Assembly (NCBI GenBank): GCA_035438985.1
Contig: DAORJK010000002.1
Location: 310,001 to 374,000 of the forward strand
DNA from: UBA4408 sp002389785
Lineage (GTDB): Bacteria; Bacteroidota; Bacteroidia; UBA4408
Direction of reading: 5' to 3'
Length of the DNA stretch: 64,000 nucleotides
Shown piece by piece: positions 8,151-17,147 of the stretch (within the stretch, counting starts at the first letter, position 1; every line of letters starts with the position of its first letter). Under the pieces are notes generated by a model. That model did no database searches and was not told the DNA's origin. It worked only from the letters and a program-made list of their open reading frames with translations. Both the position numbers and the translations under genes were made by a program.

Positions 8151-9098
8151 TATTTTAATTATTTCGGCAGCAATGCTAATTGCAATTTCTTCAGGTGTTT
8201 CGCTCTTAATATCCAATCCTATTGGAGCGTGTAATTGAGAAATTAGTTCAGAAGAAATTCCGTCTTGTAACAATTCATCCTGCAGTTTTTTTATTTTTGA
8301 TTTGCTTCCCAGTACTCCTAAATAACAAAATTTCTTGTCTATTAATTTTCTCAAAACCGCAGCATCTGTGCGATATCCATGTGTCATAACCACCAAGTAA
8401 ATCATGCTGCCGGATGGAATTAACTTATCCATCTCATCAAAATTTTTTACTTCTTCCAATCGATTAGCAAAGGTATTTTGACGCATGGTATTTAAATTTT
8501 TGCGTTCATCAATTACATGAATAAAAAAATCCAAGCGACTCATTACTTCGCTTAAAGCAAAACTGCAATGCCCTCCGCCAATGATGTACAAAAAATTTTT
8601 ATAGCCTAACTTTTCTTCATACTCCCATATTATTTCCGATTTTTTTTCGAAGCGATAATTCTGCTCCGGAATTAATTTTTCGTAAAAACAAATACCATCA
8701 GAGTTAATTTCTAATAATCCATTTTTTGTTTGTTGCAACGTATTCAGGATGCTATGAATGTGTTTGGTATCTTTTTCTTGAATCTTGTATATAAAAATTG
8801 TTTGCTCGCCACTGCAAATCATACCACTTTGATTTCCCGGAGCCGATTTTTGATGTATTTGTTTTTTAGTAAGTGCTTTGTCTGGGAATACCTTTAATTT
8901 TTCTTTAGCAAGTTCTACTAATTTATGTTCCATGATACCACCACCAATTGAACCATAAATTTCGGTGTATGTAACAGCCATTTTAAAACCTTGTCTTCCA
9001 GGGCTGCTTCCTTCACTTTCAAGTACACACATAAATACAACCGGATTTTTTTTCTCCAATTGATCAGCGATAAACTGCCATAATTTTAGTTCTTTCAT
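8133..9098 (-). CDS. xdhC: XdhC-family molybdenum enzyme accessory protein
   Basis: About 321 residues. The start is taken at the ATG at 9098 (MKELKLWQF); the frame opens with a TTG four codons earlier. The N-terminal XdhC/CoxI domain contains SSPGRQG (about 31-37), SIGGGIMEHKLVELA and a CSGEQT motif (about 95) with the Cys expected in sulfur transfer to the molybdenum cofactor. The C-terminal domain is a Rossmann fold (IIGGGHCSFA at about 172) with THGYRTDAAVL and YLGVLGSKSK. XdhC binds molybdenum cofactor and helps insert the sulfurated form into xanthine dehydrogenase, whose molybdenum subunit is at 13.9-16.2 kb. It is divergent from the allantoinase operon. Confidence 0.9.
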   Translation of the reverse strand: MKELKLWQFIADQLEKKNPVVFMCVLESEGSSPGRQGFKMAVTYTEIYGSIGGGIMEHKLVELAKEKLKVFPDKALTKKQIHQKSAPGNQSGMICSGEQTIFIYKIQEKDTKHIHSILNTLQQTKNGLLEINSDGICFYEKLIPEQNYRFEKKSEIIWEYEEKLGYKNFLYIIGGGHCSFALSEVMSRLDFFIHVIDERKNLNTMRQNTFANRLEEVKNFDEMDKLIPSGSMIYLVVMTHGYRTDAAVLRKLIDKKFCYLGVLGSKSKIKKLQDELLQDGISSELISQLHAPIGLDIKSETPEEIAISIAAEIIKIKNAQR

Positions 9099-9135
9099 CT
9101 TTAACAGCAAATAGCGAATCTAAAATTAAGTTTTC

Positions 9136-9143
9136 TATTTTTG
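9136..9143 (+). promoter_or_regulatory. -7 element of the ureide operon promoter
   Basis: TATTTTTG matches the Bacteroidota -7 consensus TAnnTTTG. No good -33 TTTG is visible at the usual distance. It lies 28 bases before the ATG at 9171 and overlaps the TTG at 9141, which argues for the ATG as the real start of the allantoinase. Confidence 0.45.
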
Positions 9144-9170
9144 TTGACAACGCAACAAGTGATTATTCCG

Positions 9171-10520
9171 ATGAAGTCAACAATATTCGCCATAAAAGGA
9201 AACAATATTCTTTGTCCGGATGGATTTAAAAAAGGTATACTGCTAATTGATGGAGCAAAAATAGTTGACTTTGTAGAGCAACTACCGGTGAACTATCAAG
9301 GAAAAATAATTGATGCTGCTGAACGAATTGTAATGCCGGGTTTAATCGATTGCCATGTGCACATCAATGAACCCGGACGCAGCCATTGGGAAGGCTTCGA
9401 TACAGCCACAAAAGCAGCCGCTGCTGGGGGTATCACAAGCATGGTCGAAATGCCGCTAAATGCTACCCCTGTTACAACTAACCGCAAAAATTTTGAAATT
9501 AAATTAAAAGCTGCCGCTAATAAATTGCATGTAAATTGTGGATTTTGGGGAGGTGTAGTACCCGACAATGAGCATGAATTAAACGATTTACTCGAAAGCG
9601 GTGTGTTTGGATTAAAAGCATTTTTAACTCATTCGGGTATCGATGACTTTCCAAATACAACAGCATCGCATCTTCGCAATGCTTTATTAATTCTTAAGAG
9701 GCACAACAAACCATTGCTTGTACATTGTGAATTAGATGAACCGCATCAAGATTCTCATCTGCTGGAAAAGTCACCAAACAGTTATCAGGCTTATTTAAAA
9801 TCGCGACCAAAAAGTTGGGAAAACAAGGCGGTTCAATTAATGATTGACTTATGCAGAGAGACGCAGTCAGCCGTACATTTAGTACATATTTCTTCAGCCG
9901 AAGCCTTGCCTTTAATTCGTGCAGCTAAGCTTGAAGGACTTCCGATTACAGCCGAAACTTGTCCACAGTATTTGTGCCTTTTTGCTGAAATGATTCCGGA
10001 TGGAGCTACACAATATAAATGCGCACCACCCATTCGTGAAAAGCAAAACAACGAACTTTTGTGGGAAGCACTCAAAGATGGAACGCTTGATTTTATTGTA
10101 ACCGATCATTCTCCTGCGCCTCCGGATATAAAGGAAACCAGCTCGGGTAATTTTGCAAAAGCATGGGGAGGTATTGCCGGATTACAATTTCTGTTGCCAC
10201 TAATTTTTACTGCTGCAAATGAACGTGGATTTACTGTTGAACAGCTAGCTAAATTAACTTCCCTGCATGTGGCACAATTTATTGGTATGGCTGAAACTAA
10301 AGGAAAGTTGCAAAAAGGATACGATGCAGATATTGTGTGTTGGGATCCAACAAAAAGTTTTACGGTTAAACAAGACTTAATTCACCACCGTCATAAAATT
10401 TGCCCTTATGAAGGAATGAACTTGTTGGGAGTTGTTGAACAATGCTGGGTTGCAGGTGAATTGGTTTTCGATAAAGGAAATTTTTTACATTTGGAACAAG
10501 GGAAAATACTGCTTAAATAG
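9171..10520 (+). CDS. allB: Allantoinase
   Basis: 449 residues from the ATG at 9171; the frame also has a TTG at 9141, rejected because it overlaps a -7 promoter element. A cyclic amidohydrolase of the dihydroorotase/allantoinase type. The metal-site residues are all present: H62 and H64 (DCHVHINEPG), K149 in FGLKAFL (the carboxylated lysine), H185 (LLVHCEL), H239 (LVHISS) and D312 (VTDHSP). It hydrolyses allantoin to allantoate. First gene of a five-gene rightward operon, followed by allantoicase, which fits allantoinase better than dihydroorotase or hydantoinase. Confidence 0.93.
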   Translation: MKSTIFAIKGNNILCPDGFKKGILLIDGAKIVDFVEQLPVNYQGKIIDAAERIVMPGLIDCHVHINEPGRSHWEGFDTATKAAAAGGITSMVEMPLNATPVTTNRKNFEIKLKAAANKLHVNCGFWGGVVPDNEHELNDLLESGVFGLKAFLTHSGIDDFPNTTASHLRNALLILKRHNKPLLVHCELDEPHQDSHLLEKSPNSYQAYLKSRPKSWENKAVQLMIDLCRETQSAVHLVHISSAEALPLIRAAKLEGLPITAETCPQYLCLFAEMIPDGATQYKCAPPIREKQNNELLWEALKDGTLDFIVTDHSPAPPDIKETSSGNFAKAWGGIAGLQFLLPLIFTAANERGFTVEQLAKLTSLHVAQFIGMAETKGKLQKGYDADIVCWDPTKSFTVKQDLIHHRHKICPYEGMNLLGVVEQCWVAGELVFDKGNFLHLEQGKILLK

Positions 10521-10573
10521 TAATACAGTTATTTTACCGGATTGTAATTTAAAAGGGTTTAATTTGAATAAAT

Positions 10574-11605
10574 ATGAAAAGTGTTGTAGAAATAATAAAA
10601 GAGCAACCCAAATTTTGTAGCTATACAAATCTCGCTTCGGGACGACTTGGAGCTGAAGCGCTGCTTTGCAGCGACGATTTTTTTGCTGAAATGCAAAATT
10701 TGGTCTTACCTGGAAGAGGGATATTTATTGCCGATAAATACACTGACCGCGGAAAGTGGATGGATGGATGGGAAAGCCGAAGAAAGCGAACTGAAGGTCA
10801 CGATTGGTGCATTGTTAAATTGGCAACACATGGAATTATTCACGGATTGGATATTGACACTAATTATTTTTTAGGCAACCATCCACCATTTGCTTCTGTC
10901 GAAGCTTGTACAATCAACACTAAACTGGAGGCCACATCATTGAATGATGATTCAATACAGTGGAAAGAAATTTTGCCGAAAGTAGCATTAGACGCTGGTA
11001 GCCAAAACTTTTTTGAAATTGCAGATAAATCAATTTATACTCATTTGAAGTTACACATATATCCGGATGGTGGAGTTGCTAGATTAAAAGTGTATGGGGA
11101 GGTTGTGAAAGATTGGAAAAGCCTTCAGCCAGATGAAATTGTTGATTTAGCCTCAGCACTAAATGGAGCAAAATCGGTGCTTTGCAACGATATGTTTTTT
11201 TCGCACATGGATAATTTACTCCTACCCGGACGTGGCATTAACATGGGCGATGGTTGGGAAACCAAGCGAAACCGCACTCCCAATAATCGGGATTGGGTTA
11301 TTGTTCGACTAGCCCATGCAGGTACAATAAAGCAAGTATTAATTGATACCTGTCATTTTAAAGGAAATTATCCTGATGCTTGTATGATTGAAGGTACTAC
11401 TATCAAACCGGAGGATGAATCAAAATTGACATCAACAGAAATTAACTGGACTACAGTTTTGCCAAAAGTAAAATTGAATGCCGATTTTGAACATTATTTT
11501 GAAAAGGAAGTGGAAAATCATGGCCCTTTTACTCATGTACGATTGTCGATTTTTCCTGATGGAGGAATTAGCCGCATGCGGTTATTTGGAAATGCTAAAT
11601 TGTAG
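10574..11605 (+). CDS. alc: Allantoicase
   Basis: 343 residues, built from two similar allantoicase (jelly-roll) repeats of about 165 residues. Each carries a LxPGRGI segment followed by DGWExxRxR and a DWxIVxLA strand (repeat 1 about residues 44-85; repeat 2 about 215-255). It splits allantoate into urea and ureidoglycolate. It starts 53 bases after allantoinase and ends 2 bases before the OHCU decarboxylase. Length and repeat layout are normal for the family. No ureidoglycolate lyase follows, so the next step must be encoded elsewhere or done by another enzyme. Confidence 0.93.
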   Translation: MKSVVEIIKEQPKFCSYTNLASGRLGAEALLCSDDFFAEMQNLVLPGRGIFIADKYTDRGKWMDGWESRRKRTEGHDWCIVKLATHGIIHGLDIDTNYFLGNHPPFASVEACTINTKLEATSLNDDSIQWKEILPKVALDAGSQNFFEIADKSIYTHLKLHIYPDGGVARLKVYGEVVKDWKSLQPDEIVDLASALNGAKSVLCNDMFFSHMDNLLLPGRGINMGDGWETKRNRTPNNRDWVIVRLAHAGTIKQVLIDTCHFKGNYPDACMIEGTTIKPEDESKLTSTEINWTTVLPKVKLNADFEHYFEKEVENHGPFTHVRLSIFPDGGISRMRLFGNAKL

Positions 11606-11607
11606 AA

Positions 11608-12111
11608 ATGAAGTTAGAAGAATTTAATCAGCTATCGAAGGCAGTTGCAAGTAAGGAATTAGAGAAATGTTGCGGTGCCTCTAAATGGGTGAATTTGCTG
11701 GTCGAAAAAAGACCTTTTTTATCGATTGAAGAATTGAAAATGGCTTCCGATGAATGCTGGCAGCAATGTGATACAAAAGACTATTTAGAAGCATTTAGTC
11801 ATCATCCCAAAATAGGAGACCGCTCCTCCCTGGAGCAGAAATTTGCCTCTACGCATAAATGGGCATCTAGCGAGCAATCAAGTGTTTTGGATGCTAACAC
11901 TAATATAATTGATCAACTGGCTAAAGGAAATGAAGCATATGAACATAAATTTGGATTTATATTTATTGTTTGTGCAACCGGCAAATCAGCAGAAGAAATG
12001 CTCGACTTATTGACACAAAGATTAACCAATGCGCCGGAAAAAGAAATACAGATTGCCGCCGCAGAACAACAAAAAATAACCCATATTCGAATTAATAAAC
12101 TACTGGAATGA
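11608..12111 (+). CDS. uraD: 2-oxo-4-hydroxy-4-carboxy-5-ureidoimidazoline (OHCU) decarboxylase
   Basis: 167 residues, the usual length. It contains the HHPKIGD motif (residues 65-71) with the catalytic His, and the second conserved block GNEAYEHKFGFIFIVCATG that closes the active site, ending in a basic IxxxKxTHIRINKLL helix. It converts OHCU to (S)-allantoin, the last step of urate oxidation. Start is 2 bases after alc and the last 4 bases overlap uraH (ATGA), a strong sign of co-translation. Confidence 0.93.
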   Translation: MKLEEFNQLSKAVASKELEKCCGASKWVNLLVEKRPFLSIEELKMASDECWQQCDTKDYLEAFSHHPKIGDRSSLEQKFASTHKWASSEQSSVLDANTNIIDQLAKGNEAYEHKFGFIFIVCATGKSAEEMLDLLTQRLTNAPEKEIQIAAAEQQKITHIRINKLLE

Positions 12112-12446
12112 GTCAACTTACTACCCATATTTTAGATACCTGTTTAGGAAAACCTGCTGAGGGAATTGAAGTTCATCTCGCACAAAAAAATTCTGGAGAA
12201 TGGAACGTTATTTCCAAAGGAATTTCAAACAAAGATGGAAGAATCACTGACTTACTTTCGGACAAAGTAATTTTAGCTCCGGGAATATACCGTCTTCAAT
12301 TCGAAACTGGCGCATATTTTAAAAGACTTCAAACCACTGCATTTTATCCTTCTGTTAGCATTGAATTTGAAATAAGCGATGCATCGCATTACCATGTTCC
12401 CTTGTTGTTAAACCCATATGGATATAGCACCTACAGAGGATCTTGA
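12108..12446 (+). CDS. uraH: 5-hydroxyisourate hydrolase (transthyretin-related)
   Basis: 112 residues, standard for the family. The signature residues are present: H7 in LTTHILDT, R45 in KDGRITDL, HYHVPLLLNPYGYSTYRGS near the end and the C-terminal YRGS tetrapeptide that marks HIU hydrolases as opposed to thyroid-hormone transthyretins. It has no signal peptide, so it acts in the cytoplasm. It hydrolyses the product of urate oxidase, giving OHCU for UraD. It overlaps uraD by 4 bases. Confidence 0.94.
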   Translation: MSQLTTHILDTCLGKPAEGIEVHLAQKNSGEWNVISKGISNKDGRITDLLSDKVILAPGIYRLQFETGAYFKRLQTTAFYPSVSIEFEISDASHYHVPLLLNPYGYSTYRGS

Positions 12447-12474
12447 TGATTAATAAAAACAAAAAAACAATACG

Positions 12475-13905
12475 ATGAAGTTAACTATTCCTGAAAAAGA
12501 AAAGCTTGAGATATTAAATGAATTAAAATTAGCCAACCTTGCATTTCAAGCTGTGTATCCCGGCGATCTGCCACATCGTCAACCGGTACATACTGTTTAT
12601 GGTGGAGCTAATTTGTTTAAAAGCGATAGTACCGTTAAAATGGGAAAAGCTGCTTTCAAAAGTTTTATCAACAATGCCCCCAATTTCGCCATATTAGCCA
12701 AGGTGCTTGAATTAAAGGGTCATGCAAGTTTACCGGATACAGAAGCAGAGGTAATGGTTTTGGAGGAACGTTTGAATAAATTAAGCGATGAGCAGCGTAA
12801 ATTAGAGCTGGCATGGCTTCCTTACACGGTTTATAATAAGATTAAAGCCAAATTGCAAACTGAAGCAGTGGAAGATTTTAGAATCGATTTTGAGGATGGA
12901 TTTGGAAATCGTCCAGATGATGAAGAAGATGCTACGGCTGTTACAGCAGCCACCGAATTAGCAAAAGGAATGGCAGATAAAACGATACCTCCATTTATTG
13001 GCATCCGTATTAAGCCATTTACCGAAGATTTAAAGTACCGCGGCGTTCGAACGCTCGATCTTTTTGTGAGTACCTTATTGGAAAAAAGTGGAGGAATATT
13101 GCCTCCAAATTTTGTGGTAATGTTACCCAAAGTTACGATTCCGGAACAAGTTGAAACCATCGTTAAATTTTTTGAATTACTTGAAAAGGCTCATCAATTG
13201 CCCGATGGTTCTCTTAAAATGGAGATGATGGTGGAAGCAACACAAGCAGTTATGGATGCAGATGGGAAAAATCCGCTTCTTAAATTAATTAGAGCCGGAA
13301 AGGGACGTTGCATTGCAGCGCATTTTGGAACCTATGATTATACAGCCTCCTGCAATATAACTGCACGTTATCAAACCATGGATCATCCGGTATGCGATTT
13401 TGCACATCACATGACCCGTGTTGCTTTGGGAGGTACCGGCATCATGCTTAGCGATGGAGCAACCAATGTAATGCCGGTTGGTCCACACCGAGGTGATTCA
13501 CTCACACTGGAACAGGAAATTGAAAATAGAAGGGTTGTACACAACGCTTGGAAACTAGGGTATGGACACACCATGCATTCCTTGATTAATGGATTTTATC
13601 AGGGATGGGATTTAAATCCGGCTCAGTTTCCTATGCGCTATGCTGCCACTTATACTTTCTTTTTGGAGAGTTATGAAGACGCTGCAGTACGCTTGCGAAA
13701 TTTTGTTGAAAAGGCTGCTCAGGCAACACTTTCAGGAGATGTATTTGACGATGCAGCAACCGGACAAGGTTTACTGAATTATTTTTTACGTGCGTTAAAT
13801 TGTGGTGCCATTACTGAAAAAGAAGTTCTTGCAACAGGTTTAACCATTGAAGAAATCCGTAGTCGCTCGTTTTATAAAATTTTAGTTGGCAGACGAAAAA
13901 AATAA
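12475..13905 (+). CDS. CitE-like (HpcH/HpaI-superfamily) protein of unknown reaction
   Basis: 476 residues, last gene of the ureide operon, 28 bases after uraH. It looks like a large TIM-barrel member of the HpcH/HpaI/CitE group: RIDFEDGFG at 136-144 resembles the acidic metal-binding strand of CitE-like lyases, and MEMMVEATQAVMD and CIAAHFGTYDYTAS would be further active-site strands. I believe the family appears in databases as DUF6986 or, misleadingly, as 'phosphoenolpyruvate kinase'; I see no kinase motif. Members of this superfamily join or split C-C bonds next to a keto group, including malate-synthase-like reactions with glyoxylate, the end product of allantoin breakdown. A glyoxylate-using role is therefore a reasonable hypothesis. 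Confidence 0.8.
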   Translation: MKLTIPEKEKLEILNELKLANLAFQAVYPGDLPHRQPVHTVYGGANLFKSDSTVKMGKAAFKSFINNAPNFAILAKVLELKGHASLPDTEAEVMVLEERLNKLSDEQRKLELAWLPYTVYNKIKAKLQTEAVEDFRIDFEDGFGNRPDDEEDATAVTAATELAKGMADKTIPPFIGIRIKPFTEDLKYRGVRTLDLFVSTLLEKSGGILPPNFVVMLPKVTIPEQVETIVKFFELLEKAHQLPDGSLKMEMMVEATQAVMDADGKNPLLKLIRAGKGRCIAAHFGTYDYTASCNITARYQTMDHPVCDFAHHMTRVALGGTGIMLSDGATNVMPVGPHRGDSLTLEQEIENRRVVHNAWKLGYGHTMHSLINGFYQGWDLNPAQFPMRYAATYTFFLESYEDAAVRLRNFVEKAAQATLSGDVFDDAATGQGLLNYFLRALNCGAITEKEVLATGLTIEEIRSRSFYKILVGRRKK

Positions 13906-13916
13906 TTCGCTTCTGA

Positions 13917-16166
13917 CTAAGCGTATAAATTCATCAGTATTTTTTCGGGAGTTAGGGGTGCACTTAATTCCATTGTATGCGAAGGGTTAAATGCCAACAC
14001 TGCATTGCGCAGCGCAAAGTAAGCGCCAATACCATACATTAAAGGTGGTTCACCAACTGCTTTCGATTTAAAAATCGCTAGATCACTTCCTTTGGTTTTT
14101 AAAGGGTGGATTGTAATTTCTTTTGGAACCGAATAAATGTCGGGAACTTTATAGGTACTTAAAGCATTCGAAAGTAATTTACCCTCTTTGTTGTAAACAA
14201 CTTCTTCCATTGTCATCCATCCAATTCCCTGCACTAAACCACCTTCAATTTGACCTTTATCAATAAAGGGATTCATGCTTTCGCCATAATCGTGCACTAT
14301 TTTTACAGCATCCGTTTCGTAGGTGCCACGCAAACAATCAACTGTTACTATAAATAAAGCTGTTCCGTAAACATGGTAAGCAAATGGATGACCTTTTTCC
14401 TTTCCGGAATCAAAGTTTATTTCAGGAGTTGCATAGTGTGCACTTTCAGAAAGGCTTTCGCGATTGAGGTAACAGGACATAACCAATTTATTCCAAGTAA
14501 TTTCGGTCGGAACATTTTTATGCAGTACGCATTCATCCTTTAATTCAAGATCTTTTTCAAGTGCGCTTAATTCTATTGCAGCACGCTTTAGAAGACGTTT
14601 TTTTATTGCTTCGCAGGCAAGTTGTGTTGCTTTTCCATTTAAGTCGGCAGTCGCGCTTGCTGCTGAAGGAGAGGTGTTTGCAACACGGGTAGTATTGGTT
14701 GTTTCGACTTTTATTTTTGAGCTAGATATGGAGAATATATTGGCTGCAACCTGCAACATTTTTGTATTAACACCTTGCCCCATTTCAACAGCTCCCGTGC
14801 TAATTCCCACGCTACCATCCGTATACACATGCACCAAGGCACGCGCCTGATTCATGAGTGTTTTAGTAAAAGAAATTCCAAAGCAAATGGGCATAATTGC
14901 CATCCCTTTTTTTATCAGCAAATTACTTTTATTAAACTCTTTAACTGCAGTTCTTTCTTTCTCAAATTGAAATAAATTAGTTGCTGTATCCCAACAATTA
15001 TGAGCTTCACAACCATTTACAATTTGTCCGTAATGAAATACATTTCCATCTTGTAATAAATTTTTTTGCTGAATAACACTGGCATCTATTCCTAGATTTT
15101 CAGCTGCTTTAGCAATAGCTGCCTCAATTACAAACATTCCTTGTGGTCCTCCAAATCCACGGAAAGCGGTATTAGGAGGTAAGTTGGTCTTGCAACTAAA
15201 AGCAGTTACCTTAGTATGCGGAATACTATAACTGTTGGTAGCATGAAATAACGTGCGCTCGAGCACAGCCGGCGATAAATCAGCAGCAGCTCCTGCATTC
15301 TGATAAAAAGTAGCTTCATATGCTATTATTTTTAAATCGCTCGACAATCCTAATTTAAAATCGCTTGAATAAGGATGACGTTTTCCGGTCATACGCAAAT
15401 CGGCCATTCTATCGAGTATGCATTTTACAGGACGCTTTAATTTTTTGCAGGCAAGTGCTGCCATAACAGCCCAAGTAGTTGCTTGGTCCTCTTTACCTCC
15501 AAAGCCTCCACCTAAGCGTGTTACATCAACTTCAATTTTATGCATGGGTACACCCAGCACTTTTGCTGCTGTTCGTTGCACTGCAGTGGGACCTTGAGTA
15601 GAAGAGTAAATTTTTATACTTCCATTTTCAAGTGGTAAGGCATAGGCACCTTGTGTTTCAATATACAAATGTTCTTGTCCTCCCGACTCAGCAATGCCCT
15701 CAATTATATGCGTGCAATGTGACCATTGAGATGCAGTATCACCAATTTGAAAAGTACGTGGTGGTACTATCAATTTATTATTTTTTGCAGCTTCCCTGGC
15801 ATCCGTGATGGGCTCAAGTATTTCAATGTCAACTTGTATTAGTTTTGCTGCAGCTTCAGCTATTTCCTGACTTTTCGCAACAACTAACGCTATGGGCATT
15901 CCACAAAAATGGACCTCATGTTCAGCAAGTAATTCTTCATCCGGAATAATGCCGCCAATTTGATTTTCTCCGGGAATATCAAGATAAGTCAGCACGGCTT
16001 CAACTCCAGGATAAGATTTAGCTGCATCAATTGACAAATGGCGTATTTTTCCGTGTGCAATTTTTGAATCGTAGGCAACAGCATACAATGTTCCTTGTTG
16101 CAATGCAATGTCATCTGCATAAATGGATTCTCCTCGGGTATGTGAAAAAGAGTCAATATTTTTCAT
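13917..16166 (-). CDS. xdhB: Xanthine dehydrogenase, molybdopterin-binding subunit
   Basis: 749 residues. It corresponds to the large molybdenum domain of xanthine oxidoreductase without the FeS and FAD parts. Visible motifs: GGQEHLYIET (Glu at about 165, substrate pocket), RLGGGFGGKE, TAFRGFGGPQ (about 333-342, molybdopterin contact), EMGQGVNTK, and VGEPPLMYG with the catalytic Glu near residue 705. It oxidises hypoxanthine and xanthine to urate. It is convergent with the CitE-like gene (11 bases apart). The partner subunit with FeS and FAD domains is not found next to it, which is unusual. Xanthine specificity is supported by the ureide neighbours. Confidence 0.9.
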   Translation of the reverse strand: MKNIDSFSHTRGESIYADDIALQQGTLYAVAYDSKIAHGKIRHLSIDAAKSYPGVEAVLTYLDIPGENQIGGIIPDEELLAEHEVHFCGMPIALVVAKSQEIAEAAAKLIQVDIEILEPITDAREAAKNNKLIVPPRTFQIGDTASQWSHCTHIIEGIAESGGQEHLYIETQGAYALPLENGSIKIYSSTQGPTAVQRTAAKVLGVPMHKIEVDVTRLGGGFGGKEDQATTWAVMAALACKKLKRPVKCILDRMADLRMTGKRHPYSSDFKLGLSSDLKIIAYEATFYQNAGAAADLSPAVLERTLFHATNSYSIPHTKVTAFSCKTNLPPNTAFRGFGGPQGMFVIEAAIAKAAENLGIDASVIQQKNLLQDGNVFHYGQIVNGCEAHNCWDTATNLFQFEKERTAVKEFNKSNLLIKKGMAIMPICFGISFTKTLMNQARALVHVYTDGSVGISTGAVEMGQGVNTKMLQVAANIFSISSSKIKVETTNTTRVANTSPSAASATADLNGKATQLACEAIKKRLLKRAAIELSALEKDLELKDECVLHKNVPTEITWNKLVMSCYLNRESLSESAHYATPEINFDSGKEKGHPFAYHVYGTALFIVTVDCLRGTYETDAVKIVHDYGESMNPFIDKGQIEGGLVQGIGWMTMEEVVYNKEGKLLSNALSTYKVPDIYSVPKEITIHPLKTKGSDLAIFKSKAVGEPPLMYGIGAYFALRNAVLAFNPSHTMELSAPLTPEKILMNLYA

Positions 16167-16354
16167 ACTTACACAACTAGATCTGTTTTAAAATTTGGTT
16201 TAATGCCAAGGATCAGACTGAATTTTTTGGATGTAAAAAAAAGATCTTAAAATCTGAAAAGAAAAATGGCTTATAGCAATTTCTCAAATCTGATTAAAAG
16301 TAGAAAAATAAATTGCGAATAAAAAGAAATGAGGAATGGAGTCGTATAAAAATT

Positions 16355-17146
16355 TTATAAATCAGCAGCTTTTGCAATAAGTTCAGCAACATCCAATACC
16401 TCGGTAGCCTGATCCTGTTCTTTAAGTTTAACACCGTCACGTAACATGGTCATGCAAAATGGACAGCCTGTTGCAATAACTTGAGGCTGTAATTCAAGTG
16501 CTTCTTCTGTACGTTCGATATTTACTTCTTTATTACCTTTTTCGGCTTCTTTAAACATTTGCGCACCACCTGCACCACAACATAATCCGTTGGCACGAGA
16601 ACGTTTCATTTCGACTAAGGCAGCATCCAGTTTACCCAACAAAGCGCGTGGAGCTTCGTATACATCATTTCCTCTACCTAAATAGCAGGGATCGTGAAAG
16701 GTTATTTTCTTACCTGAAAAATTTCCTCCTTCTACTTTGATTCTTCCGGAGTCTAACAATTGCTGAATTAATTGAGTGTGATGGATTACTTCAAAGTTTC
16801 CTCCAAGTTCAGGGTATTCATTTTTTAAGGTATTAAAGCAATGCGGACAACCGGTAACTATTTTTTTTACTTCATAACCATTTAATAGTTGAATGTTGGT
16901 CATTGCCTGCATTTGAAATAAAAATTCGTTTCCTGCTCTTTTTGCTGGATCCCCGGTACAGGATTCTTCGGTTCCTAATACCGCAAATTTTACCTCGGCT
17001 TTTGTTAAAATGCGAACAATTGCTTTGGTAATTTTTTTTGCTCTGTCGTCAAAACTACCTGCGCAACCTACCCAAAATAAAATTTCAGGAACTTCTCCTT
17101 TAGCAAGGCATTCAGCCATAGTTGGTACTACTAGTTCTTTCTCCAT
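16355..17146 (-). CDS. Cysteine-rich CCG-domain (HdrB-like) iron-sulfur protein
   Basis: 263 residues, no signal peptide. It has two CCG domains: WVGCAGS (about 26-32) with TGCPHCFNTL, and DPCYLGR with GLCCGAGGAQ and TGCPFCMTML. These cysteine sets resemble heterodisulfide reductase subunit B and the electron-input subunits of GlpC/LutA-like enzymes, where they hold non-cubane clusters. It probably works with the membrane FeS protein encoded at 17.9-19.3 kb to pass electrons to or from quinone. Substrate unknown. Confidence 0.88.
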   Translation of the reverse strand: MEKELVVPTMAECLAKGEVPEILFWVGCAGSFDDRAKKITKAIVRILTKAEVKFAVLGTEESCTGDPAKRAGNEFLFQMQAMTNIQLLNGYEVKKIVTGCPHCFNTLKNEYPELGGNFEVIHHTQLIQQLLDSGRIKVEGGNFSGKKITFHDPCYLGRGNDVYEAPRALLGKLDAALVEMKRSRANGLCCGAGGAQMFKEAEKGNKEVNIERTEEALELQPQVIATGCPFCMTMLRDGVKLKEQDQATEVLDVAELIAKAADL

Positions 17147-17147
17147 G

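Noticed and set aside
10432..10620. 62-codon frame spanning the allB-alc junction
   Set aside because: It overlaps both genes in another frame and shows no protein features.
16167..16354. Search for a missing xdhA fragment or pseudogene upstream of xdhB
   Set aside because: Only 188 AT-rich bases with no coding signal or 2Fe-2S cysteine motif.
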